In this document: piece by piece, positions 1-12,900 of the stretch
How positions within the stretch are numbered: position 1 is the first letter of the stretch
Layout: each line of letters opens with the position of its first letter
Assembly (NCBI GenBank): GCA_022495005.1
Contig: JAGYXB010001416.1
Location: 248,001 to 312,000, forward strand
Direction of reading: 5' to 3'
DNA from: Rhyacophila brunnea
Lineage: Eukaryota > Arthropoda > Insecta > Trichoptera > Rhyacophilidae
Length of the DNA: 64,000 nucleotides
Program-made: the position numbers and the translations under genes
The notes under the pieces: generated by a model
Database searches by the model: none
What the model saw: only the letters and a program-made list of their open reading frames with translations
What the model was told of the DNA's origin: nothing

Positions 1-767
1 CAGCCTGTGAGTGAGGGAGATTACTTAGACTTGGGTATATCCTTGTTGTTGTTGGATTTGGTTTTTAGAGTTTTTAATATAAGCAAATCCGTTTGCAAGT
101 CTCATATGAAATGCTGGATACAACAAATGGTGACCTCGTCTTCCTAATCACCACGATCACTGGTGATAAGTCTTTGGTTTAGAAGGTATAATACCGCCGA
201 AAGTGATCCGATTTGAGTCACGAGAAGACGTGGCCCAGCTCTATTCTATTCTCAAAGAAGCGTGCCAAAAATGGTTCCAGCAATGAAGAGACCTCTATGA
301 GAATTGTGACTGCAATACCAGCTATTTTTAAGGGAATTAGGATATCAGAACTCCACTTGAATAATTATATTTTATTAATTGAGTTAGCATTTACTTGGTA
401 GAATTCCATTTCTTGTAATTATATTTTAATTTCAGATCGATTTCTGAAGTTATTCGGAATTTATTTCAGGAATTGTTAACAATGCGTGTCATACAGCCTC
501 TATCAGTCACAGATCTGTGCTCAAACTTAAGTTGCAATGTAATGCAATTGTCATTAAAAGTGCTATGTTTCTGTTGTTCATCTTGGATGATTGTCAACTT
601 TATATAGATAATAATATATTAGATTTGGCCAGGCATAACTAGACTGCAGTGTTGACAATTATAATCTTTTATCATTGACAGTCGTGATGCTCAAAGATAT
701 TGTTATTCCAATATTCGATGCATGGTGTTCCAATATTTGTTGAAAAATAATATGCCTATAATTCCAG
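1..767. other. no gene recognised upstream of the first protease exon
   Basis: AT-rich sequence with stop codons in all frames. The longest open stretch (213-401, +) has no recognisable domain. Earlier exons of the protease (for example LDL-A, CCP or clip modules) were looked for and not recognised here. Confidence 0.4.
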
Positions 768-944
768 AGTGTGGAACAAGAAGACCAAAAGGAGAAATAT
801 ATGTGATTGCGGGACAAAATGCTACCAAGGGAGAATTCCCTTGGCACGTTGCAATATATACTCAATATGGACAGGAAGGACAAGGCTTGCTTCCTAAATA
901 TTGGTGCGGAGGAAGCATCATACACAGGAACCTTGTCATCAGTG
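768..944 (+). CDS. serine protease exon a (linker and N-terminal catalytic barrel)
   Basis: The acceptor ATTCCAG precedes 768 and the donor GTATGT follows 944. The exon ends in phase 1. It encodes ECGTRR, then GEFPWHVAIY and WCGGSII. The next exon supplies AAHC across the junction. Confidence 0.85.
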
Positions 945-3900
945 GTATGTTCAAAATAAATTCAATATTATCCTTGTAATTATAGCTATTTTTTAAACTT
1001 TAAAATGGCATGATCCACTAAATTGGTGTATCAAAATTTAAAAATCGACCAAAAGTTTACTTTTGTTATAGGATGAAATCAATACCACGTAGGAATCGTA
1101 CTAATAATAATGTATTGCTGTAAACCCCATGAATGGAGCATAGGATTGAGAAATAATAAAATCTTGTTATTACTCGTATAATATTGTCTTCTGCTTTTGG
1201 TACCATCTTCTGTAGAAGGCTCGCGATCAAATTGTAGTACACCTTCCTATCTGATCCCCAGCGCCTTCGAAATTGAGTCACTTACTTGTAGGTTTTACAG
1301 TCAAGAGAATCTGTCTACCTACGCTTCTGCCACCCTCTACCTTCATCTGATTAAGAGTTGGAGTAAATCATACTTGAAATTGCGGAAAATTTGGCCGAAG
1401 AGTGCAGGTTTTCTGCGCTTGATGGTCGCTATAAGTTCTCTTATCTTATTGGCTAAACTTAAAACTTCCTCATTGGTAATGTGATCAGCCCAGGACATCT
1501 TTATGATACGCCGATGCAGGTTCATCTCGAACGGCTCCAGTTTTCTTATTGAGTTTTCGTTTAATGTCCAGGCTTCAACTACGTTGACCAGTGGATATGA
1601 TGTAGTAGATGATCCCTTCCATCGATTGCCAGATCTGTCTCGATTTCAGAAGAGATTTCAAAATTGCTTCTTGTCATCTTAATCCTGATCTTAATCTCAT
1701 GTTCCGGGTTCCAGTCTTCGTGTAGAGACAGTAGACCGCAACCAAAGTATGTTACATGTCCCTCCCCTTTTCAGATCTGCCATTAATGTACTCGTACCTA
1801 CCTACAAGTGGATATCTCTGACTGTTTTTTTCTAACAATAATATTATAATTAAAATAATAATATGTAATCACATAAAATCAACCCCACTTAGTAGTATGG
1901 TATTTTGTCTCTCATTAACATTTTTAAAAAAATGGTCCATTCGCAGTATTTTAATTACACCGATGATTGATATGTATAAAATCATTTTCCAAAATTGTGT
2001 CAAATAAAGTGTGAAGGAAAAATTGGGAAGAAATAAGGCACGATGACAACCAAAATACCAACGATTAAGGGCCTTGCCAAGAGTAACTGCCACCCGGGTG
2101 CCTGCCGAAAAACATTTTTTTATCAAAACTAAGAATTCTGCGATTCTTGGTAGTATTGACCTGCGTTCCCCTGATAAAATCAGGAACATTAGTTGTTTGT
2201 TCTCCCAAACTGTAGAACTAAACCCGCCATTTGTAATGCCAATTGGGTGGACAATAGCTCTGTTAAACCAAATCGCTTCAGACAGAGGCGCGTTTTCCTA
2301 ACGCAACATGACGCAACCGACTCGTGAGAAAATTGAAAAGGGGCCCGCCACTCATATAAAATGAATAGAAGATTTTGACTAGATCATCATCATCGATATC
2401 GTCATTAGCCTGAATCTATCCACTGCTGGATGAAGGCATTTCCAAGCTAATTCCACTTCTCTCGGTCCCGTGCGTTGCGTTGCCACGTACTTCTGCAGAA
2501 CTTAATCATTTCATCGATCCAGCGGTCTCTAGGTCTACCTTGCGGACGTTTTGTACCTCTTGGGTACCACTGGATGACTAGATTTGTCCAACGATTGTCC
2601 CTTATTCGTGCTATGTATTGATTAGATATATTTATTGTAAGTCACATATTTCCGTTATATTTGATTGTAAATATGAATTCATAAAAACTTTTTTCCAAAT
2701 ATTAAATTGGTAGGTATGTCCCTATGCATTCTGATTTGTAAGAAAGGAGGCTGTTTGCAGTTTGAGGCAATTAATCCATGTTTGTATAATTTATACGAAA
2801 TAAAAATTGTTTTAATGCATAGATTTATTTGGAAATTTAAAATTAGACTGTTCATTTTTTATAGTATGGGACCTCAAAATCAGTCAGTGCCTCGGGCCTC
2901 TACTTCATTAAACGCGCCACTTTCCTCTGATATTCATATAGTCCACCTAGTACGGATGAACAATATGTTATATACTATTTATTTGTCTTTTATATTAGGT
3001 TTTGAACATCTTGATTTTTTTAATTTCGTTGCCGGACAGGCAGAAATCACTAACTCCAAATACACAGTTCTGAGATAATCAATCTTTTGTGTTTTAGGTG
3101 TTCTTAAAATGGTTGTAAAATCTTTATTTTTTGAGTTCTTCATTACTTTTATTTTTTTAATGTTCAATAATCTTAAATTGTGACTTATGCCAGTCAAGCA
3201 GCAACTTTTTCTATATAATGACATTAAAATCTCAATTTCGTCAAAATTGGAGTTAGTGACTTCTGCCTGTATGCAAACGATTTGTAAATAAATAAATTTT
3301 AATTAAGCCGACATGGTAACCGCTCGGTCTCCGTGGTGTGCATTTTATATGTTGGTGCCTATATTGCACTCTAAAATAACATGAATTATTTTCAAATTTT
3401 CATTAGAGACGTAGCTCTGGAAATCATTTGGTGTTATGATTTATAATAATTCATTAGGCATATTATATTAATTGTTGTAGAAAAGTTAAAATAACTTTAA
3501 AGTATTATATTGAATGTATTTTTTTCAGCTGCGCATTGCTTTTATGACCCCCTAACGAGAAAATCTTTTGACCCCAGCCTATTCACTATTGCAGTTGGGA
3601 AAATGTTTAGTCAGTTCAACCATATTGAAGACTCCACGGAACCAGAAATTCAAAAATCTGTGGTATAATTTTTTTTTAATAAATATGAAAATGCAAATTG
3701 ACGAAAACGCCTCCAACTATGTTAAAAATTATTATCTACACAGTGTTTCGGGAAGAATAGTTAATAATATAGGAGGTGTTAGTATTGACCATTTTGAAGG
3801 TGTAAATTTTTCAAACATACAGGTCGAATAATTACACACAAACACCTAACGTTTAGTATGAAGAAAAGACAAAAGACTTACATATTGATTTGATGTATTG

Positions 3901-6900
3901 ATTATTTCAATGCAATACATATTATATAACACACGAATAATTCAGAAACTTAAAAAAAAATATAGTAAATACGTCCATATTTTCAACACTTATAGTATTA
4001 TCGAAACCTCTGCATTTGCAATAAATATCTCGTCTTCTTCTTCTTTGCTATGTTTCGCCTCCTACGTGTAGCAAATAGACGCCGCATAGCATCTCGCCTT
4101 TATCGCGATTTATGAACTAAACATACTTTAATGAACATACAAAATCTCGTCCATACATCGGATGTCGGCCAATGTGATTGACCAATTTAGCCAGCATACC
4201 TAATTACGACGAAATTAACTAATAGATATGCGACTAAAGTGTATACAAGAATTTTGTTAGTATTATACCAGCTGCCTGTTACTACTCCTATGGGATCAAA
4301 TGTGGTGTGAGATGTTATATTTGGTAGTGAAAGATAAAATTGGTATACCTACTATAAATTTTAATTTTTTGTTTTGATTTTCATAAATGACACTATCTGA
4401 GATTGATTACATTTCGTTGTTCTATAAACGCAGATTGTATGCAAGTGACATAAGACTTGGGGTTCTTTAATTTGTTTTTTTTTTAATATTCAGTAAAATA
4501 AATGGATATCAGAATCCCTTTTGATTTAAGAATGGTTACAACTAAACAATGTATGAAAATACATGAATTTAATATAATATTTGTGACTATCGGAGCCAGC
4601 TGTCTAGCCAGACATTGGATGTGGATTGGCGTCCTAATCACATATCTAGCGGTGCATTTTAATATAATAATGAAATAAATCTGATTATAATAATGGTACC
4701 TACGCTTTAACTTGGGATGTTTGACGTGATTTTTTTTTTACTGATTTGACACTTTTTCGATGACTATTTTCGATGTTTTATTTTTATAAATTTAAATTGT
4801 TGCGGTAAAAAGTATACATTATGTTTTTCCCTTGAGCAAAATAATAATCGATCTACTGAATAAATCTAAAATGGGGAAATGAAAATTAGATCGATAAATT
4901 ATTGACATAGTTATTAGAGCTTTGAAATTACGTTCAATTTATTAATGATTCCGTTGGTTTCAAACAGTCCAGCATGAAAATATGATTCATGGCCTAGAAT
5001 AATCTTCAAGGACAAATACACACGGTCATTTCATTATAATTTTCAAATATTTCAGGTGAAAGAGATTAGAATTCCTGAATCATATAGTGGAGAGACGACC
5101 AGCTTTTCTAATGACATAGCGATAGTGGTTCTGGAGACCCCACTTAATTTTTCCAATTTAATTTTGCCAATTTGTTTGGACCTCAACGATGTAAACTTTG
5201 ACAGTGATCAGACGTCCCCCGGAGTAATTGCTAAGGTATGGTGTATTCTATACTTATTTTAGGAATATATTCATATGCCACAACGTTTTCAAGTATCTAC
5301 AAGACGATACGCACGCACCAATTCGGCTACCAGAGTCGTTACGGCGACTGGCGGTATTGAGCGCGCATATATGGATGCTATGGCCAGCCACGTTTTAAAT
5401 GTACGTTGAATACATTGATGTAAAATACTGGATGAACCATATGCCTCTTAAAATGACCCCCGATTTCCTCTGACTCGGCCAGTGGCGAAACTTACTGTTT
5501 TATTATCAGCGGACTTCACTCAATATACGCTCAATTAATATTTGTTTTTTTTTGATTTCTCGAACTTATTGTCAGCTCTGCGCGCCAAAGACAACTTTCT
5601 CTGTTCACCCCCTATGCGTTTTTTTATTTGCTTGCAAGTTTTATGTACAGGAGCGAATTGACATAAACGAAAATAAAATATATTAATTTGTGAAATAAGT
5701 GCTGCAATTTTAAATGACGAATAAAAATGAAGGGAGTGTGATGTGATAATACTTAAATGTGGCGTATTCCTTATTAAATTAAAACAGTAGTCTCAATTTA
5801 CAATAATTACCAATATAATATGAAAGTACTAATTTGTTTTACCATACGCTTTTGATATTGCGTAGGTATATTATTTGTGTTACCCAGTAAACTTTAATGT
5901 TTTTCTTGTACTGTCATGTTTTCATATTCGTATATAATCAATTCAATAGTTAATCTGTTATATGTTAATATATCTCCATCTCTCATATTAGGTACAATAT
6001 TAAGACAATTATATCTAATATCAATGTGACTAATTATTGTATTCGTACTCCTCAACACGGTTTTTAATCTAAAAATGCATGTAGGTATAGATTATACACA
6101 GTGTAACAGAAAATGCAATATCTAATATATAAAAATTAATATTTGTGTGTTTGTGTGTTTGTTTGTTCGTATTTAATGCGCAGCCATACCGTTCATCCGA
6201 TTGCGATAAAACTTTGTAAACTTATTGCTTGCACTTGCGGGAAGAGTATAGGCTATACTAATATATAAAATGAATGTCTGTCTGTCTGTATGTCTGTCTG
6301 TCTGTGTGTATGTCCCGTATGCGTTCCTATACCATTCATCCGATTGCAATGAAATTTTGGTAAGTGGTTGTATGCATACCCATAAAGGTTTCTGAATTAG
6401 AAAAATCATCATCTTTTTCTTCTTCTTCATTCTATCTTCTTTTATTCGTATGGTTCCTATACCATTCATCCGATTGCAATGAAATTTTGGCAAATGGTTG
6501 TATGCACACCCATGAAGGTTTCTAAATTAGAAAAATCATCATCTTCTTCTTCTTCTTCATTCTATCTTCTTTTATTCGTATGGTCCCTATACCATTTATC
6601 CGATTGCGATAAACCTTCGTCAGTTGTTGTGGTAACACCCGCAATGGTTTTTGAATTAGTACAACTATCTTCTTCTTCTTCTTCTTCTATTCTATATTCT
6701 TCTATTCGTATGCGTTTCTATTCCATTCATCCGATTGCAACAAATTTTTCGTCAGTAATTGTGCCAACACCCGCAAAGGTTTCTGAATTAGTACAACTAT
6801 CTTCTTCTTCTTCTTCTTCTTCATTCTATCTTCTTTGATTCGTATGGTCCCTATACCATTCATCCGATTGCAATGAAACCTTCATCAGTTATTGTGGTAA

Positions 6901-9900
6901 CACCCGCAATGGTTTTTTAATTAGTACAACCATCTTCTTCTTCTTCTTCTTCTTCTTCAATTCTATATTCTTCTATTCGTATGCGTTCCTATTCCATTCA
7001 TCCGATTGCAATAAAATTTTCGTTAGTAATTGTGCCTACACCCGCGAAGGTTTCTGAATTAGTACAACCATCTTCTTCTTCTTCATTCTATCTTCTTTTA
7101 TTCGTATGGTCCCTATACCATTTATCCGATTGCGATGAAACCTTCGTCAGTTGTTGTGGTAACACCCGCAATGGTTTTTGAATTAGTACAACTATCTTCT
7201 TCTTCTTCTTCTTCTATTCTATATTCTTCTATTCGTATACGTTTCTATTCCATTCATCCGATTGCAACAAATTTTTCGTCAGTAATTGTGCCAACACCCA
7301 CGAAGGTTTCTGAATTGGTACAACCATCTTCTTCTTCTATTCTATCTTCTATTCGTATGCGTTCCTATACCATTCATCCGATTGCAATGAAATTTTGATC
7401 AACTGTTGTGCTCACGCCGCCAAGGTCTCTGAATTGTTACAACTATTTTCTTTTTTCTTCTATTCTATCTTCTTCTATTTGTATGCGTTCTTATACCATT
7501 CATCCGATTGCGATGAAATTTTGACCAGTTGTTGTGAGCACGCCCGCGAAGAGTTCTGAATTAGTACAACCATCTTCTTCTTCTTCTATTCGTATACGTT
7601 CCTATACCATTCATCCGATTGCAATGAAACTTTGGTGAGTTGTTGTGCCCTTGCCCGCAAAGGTTTCTGAATTACTACAATCATCTTTTTCTTCTTCTAT
7701 TTGTATGCGTTCTTATGCCATTCATCCGATTGTGATGAATTTTTGACCAGTTGTTGTGCGCAAGCCCGCGAAGGTTTTTGAATTAGTACAACCATCTTCT
7801 TCTTCTTCTATTCGTATGCGTTCCTATACCATTAATCCAATTGCAATGAAACTTTGGTGAGTTGTCATGCGCATGCCCATGAAGGTTTCTGAATTATAAA
7901 ATCATCTTCTTATACTATTCGTATGCGTTCCTATACCATTCATCCGATTGCGTTGAAACTTTTGTCAGTTGTGTGCGGTTTCTAAATTATTATTATATAA
8001 CATACAAAGTTTGTTGTTTGTTTGTTCCATCCAATTTTGATTTTTTTTTTACTACATATTTATAACATTAATAACGTTTTCATATTTTGGATTCGATATT
8101 AATTTGGTGTTCTTATGTTTGACCTTTACTCCTATTATAATTATTTTCATATTGCCATATTGTATTACACAGATATTTTAATATTAAAGAAATAATTACC
8201 TCTTATTATTTTTCAAATATCTAAGATAAATATAACCACGAAGCGACCCCGTGCGAAGCCGGGTACTTCAGCTAGTATTATATAAAAATGTAATAAATAT
8301 TACTAACATAATATTTAAAGAAATGAAAAGTAATATTCCCAGTTCGTTCCTGATTATTTTTAATGCCATAAATAGTGTTTTTCAAAATCCCTTGGAATCA
8401 CTCTTCCGTGCACAGAAATTAAGTTTTACAGCCCTTGTAAATACGGCTGATATTCGGCAATCCATGATAACAGTCTTAACGCATTATACTTACAAGAAAA
8501 TATTATAAGGTGATATTCGTAGTACTTATCTTCTTTTGTGGTACAGTTTTAAAATGACATTTGTATGGAAACTACTCATCTAAGTAATATATCAATGGTT
8601 GAATAGCACGATTTCACATTAAATTATGAACATCGGTGGCTACGACACTGGTCGTGATCGTGGCACTGCGTTCATAGCGTGACCCTTTTCATAAAAAAAT
8701 ACTTAAGTACATCAATTTCCCGTGGCACATTAAATTATATAACATATTAAAATTGTATCTACCTACTTTTCCTTTTAAGTATCATTCATTTTTGATTAAT
8801 TGTTTTATTATAATATAATATATAGGTATTTATATTAAATACGAATATGGAAAAGGGCTCAAAATAATTTATTAAATGTATTCTGTCCTATATTGCGTTA
8901 TGAATGAGTAGGTATTAAATAGTGAATACTTAGATGTAGGAGACGCTATTTAATTATGAAGTATTCATATTATATTAATTAATGTCAAAACAATAAAAAT
9001 AAATAATATTACCAAAATGCATTAAATAAATAATTGTACAACACGATCATAGAAAAAGTAAAAAAAAAAAGAATTACGAAAAGCGACTCGATTAGCAAAT
9101 TAAGTACAGTTATCAGAAACTCAAGAAATCGAGTGATTTTTTAACATTCGATTTTTGAATTCTTGGCTTATTAATTTCTTGCGTTAATTTAAAAGAAAAA
9201 TCCTAAAAAGTGAGCTTTTTTTAGGTCTTTCGCCAAAAACACACTTTTTTCAATACGAAACCAAATTCAAGAGGTTTCAATTAACTATTTTTTTCTTCAA
9301 CGAATAATTCACAAGATTTAAGAATGTAACATTCTAATTATAGAACATACTTTTAGAGTAAATATAAGATTATAACCAATAGAAAAAATCTTTTTGATAA
9401 AAGTAAGACACCCCGTTTCACACATTCCATTCAATTTCAAGACATCCCCCGTCACAAATGATGTATATTCAAGAGCTTTTGATTAGATGTTTCTTTTAAA
9501 AAACCGTTAAATTCAATTCTGACTTCCCAATCTCAAAAGATTTTTTATGTAATATTCCTGCTAAAAAATATGGAATTTTCGAGATTCATATTACCTTTAT
9601 TATAATACATTTTAAGCCCAAAGTAATGCATGCATCTGACGCTCACGATGGCCGAGCGGCTAACGCGTCAGCTTATAATGTCATGGGTACCAGGTTCGAA
9701 TTTTGGGTCTGACAAATATACATATTGTTTTTCAATGAGTGTTTAGAGTCGGAGTATGGACGTAGCAGGTTAAGAAAGTGGCTAATATCAATTTATCGTA
9801 AAAACAAAAATCTGATCTTCTTAGGATTGGACATGCTCAAAAAATGCATACAAAGATTAGAATATACATAATATTCTGAATGACAAATCGGTAATTTTAG

Positions 9901-12900
9901 CAGGATGAAAAAAATAAGGTGATACAATATATGCTTATGAACTGAAAGTTTGATAATATTACGACGAAATCAGCCATTGATCCACAAATATACCATGTCC
10001 AGATGAAAACGTAGACATTACATCATCTTTGAAATTGCAAATATCTCTCATGGAAACTAACAATTTTAGACACATGAGGTAAGAGGGATGTGTGAGATGG
10101 GGTAGTTAGATTCTAATGAGTAGAAGGATTTTGTGCGTGGTAAAGTAGTCCCAGTTTATTTCCCTTAACTATCAAAAAGATACAATAGTTAATACAGATT
10201 CGTACAATGCGATTAATGAATTTTACAATTTATAATTACGGAGATTGTGTTGCGAGAAAAGTTACTACGCGTTGGATCGTAGATGCGTCTAGAAAGTTGA
10301 ACTGCGATAATACGTATGACGTTGTTGATATTTCCCCCCTTCGGTTTTTATAGCGAATTGAGACTAGGCGGCTCTCGTGGTGCAGTGTGTAATGCCAGCG
10401 CTCCATTGGCGAGCCAAAAGTCCGAAGACAATAAATCGTCCGATTTGTCTATGCTCTGATACTGATCAACGAACGAATAAAAAAGTCGAGCTGTCAAAAG
10501 TGAAAAGTTACGATTCTCGTAATTTCTTCCGATAATCCTATAATTTTGTGTTATTTATATATAGACTTGCATAAAATAATATAGCAGTGAAAACAACACA
10601 AGTTTTACGATTTCTTTTATGAATTTTAAAAATACAAATTTTAAAAAATTGGTAAATCTCTCATTTTCTAATGTGTAAATCAACAAATTATCAATGAAAA
10701 TGTTTAAATTAATTACAGATTTTTTTCGGTCCGAATGATTGCGTAATAATGTCAAATCGAATTTTCATAGTGATCGACTGACGAAGTCTGGCAAAAATAT
10801 CAAACATGTTTGAAATCCAACGAGCCTGGTCTGCGAATTAAAAGGTCCGCAGGTCGGGGGTGCTCCACGCGAAAAAAAATCCGAAGACTGTAAATCGTCT
10901 GACTTGCGTGCCAATGGAGCGTCGGCTTAAGGCGCTTGCCTTCCACCCGAGAGTTCCTGGGTTCGATTCCCAGTCGGGACACACAATATTTATGTGTTTT
11001 TCTCAAAGCCTGGGTGTTTGTGATTGTTCAAAATTACTAACAACCACCTTATACGAAAAAGCAAGGACATGGTTATTAATTAATATACAAAAAAAAAATA
11101 TTAGTTTTACAACGTAACATAGTTTTAGGGTATTAAAACAAACTTAAGATGCAAACTAAAAAAAGTACACTCTGTCTGAAGATCCTTTTAACACCTACAC
11201 ACATTTTCATGTCTTTTCGCGAGCAATCCTTTTCATAAGGAATGATAGATTTTATAACTATTTTGTTTAATGATCATTAAATATTCAATTATAGGTAGCA
11301 GGATTTGGTCTGGTGCAGGCAGACGTGCAAAAAGAATCAGACACATTAATGACAACTACGATGCCGATCATCTCCAGTAAAGATTGCAGAGAGAATTCTC
11401 CACCCGAGTTTGAAAAGTACATTATCAGTGGCAAACTTTGCGCAGGATATCTTAATGGTAAGTATCCCCAGTCTTTCATTTTAAACACTATACTATAACA
11501 TGTCATGAGGCCAAATAACACTAGTGTAGTAGTAGAGAATAGTATAAAAATCACAGAAACGTCCAGACTACACAAATACATTACATAAATTATGTATTGT
11601 GGTATCACTAGCGAATGGAACCCAGACCCAGTGCTTTACGTGTTAGACTGCGAGGATACTCCTTAGGTCAGCGTTTCTTAACCTTTTTGATCTGAGAATT
11701 TTAGGTAATAAATTTGGTTCGCGACCCAAGATAAAATTAATAAAATATTATATTATTAAATAAAATTTATTTTATTTTAATAATACAGTTTTGGTTATTA
11801 ATGTGAACATACACTCCGGCTTTGAGAGCTCATCAAAATTTGGTGTTATATTAGACAGGCTGCATCTTAGATAGGTATTTTTCTGGCTGCAGTCTATTTT
11901 ATTTCGAAATTTGGATTTCATTACACTCAAAGCAAAAAATCTGCTGTTGCATTAAGAGCTTTAACGGCCCACGTGCTCGTCGTAGGTCGAAATTGAGTTT
12001 TTATTGTATTTTCAAACCATGATCCTGGACACTCCTTAAACGTTGTAGATAATCTATGTATATAATTTTGAAGCCTTATTATCCTTTACAGATATTTTAA
12101 ACATTTGATGACTGCATAAAGTATTTTTATTACATAAAATAGTATTCTTTTAAACCTCTCGCTCTGTTTCAGAATATAGTCATATTTCGGTACATAACTG
12201 TGCAGTGGTGTTACGATTTTTTACATTTATTAATTTTTAAACGCATTTATAAAACCATTAGTACAATTTATTACGAGATAATTTTTGTAAAATATTCACG
12301 ATAAAAAATTATATTGATAATCTCTGTGATCCTAAATTTGACAAGAATTAGGCATTTTATTATTCAAAAAATCGGCAAGATTAACACATTTGAAGATGAT
12401 TCTAAAGATACTTATTATAAGCTATGTCTTTGACCATTCAAGTATGATAAACATCTTATGAATAATGATTGCTTTATAATAATTATTGACTAAGAATAAG
12501 GTAGTGTTTTTTTGAAATACGCCATTTCTTTTGTCATACCCTAGTGGTTAAGCTACAACATACGGCCGTAGCCATAAATTGACAAACTATAATCAAAGTA
12601 GGGAGTAAAATTATGTCAACGCGCGTGTTTGAACATGTACCTAACCTAATTTTTTTTTATTTTTTTTTAAACGGTACATGTTCAAACACGCGCGTCAATA
12701 TCATTTTACTCCCTATTTCAATTATAGTTTGTCAATTTATGGCTACGGCCGTATGTTGTAGCTTAACCACTGGGGAATGACAAAAGAAATGGCGTATTTC
12801 AAAAAAACACTACCTTATTCTTAGGTCAATAATTATTATAAAGCAATCATTATTCATAAGATATTTATCACACTTGAATGGTCAAAGACATAGCTTATAA

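Noticed and set aside
6479..7398. Serine-rich + strand open frames
   Set aside because: They are translations of TTC-repeat minisatellite units and recur in step with the repeat.
6310..7985. CRISPR-like regular repeat
   Set aside because: Units are directly tandem without unique spacers, in a eukaryotic intron; a minisatellite.
10917..10985. Possible functional tRNA gene
   Set aside because: Good B box and T arm, but the acceptor strand has no partner and a MITE interrupts the 5' half.
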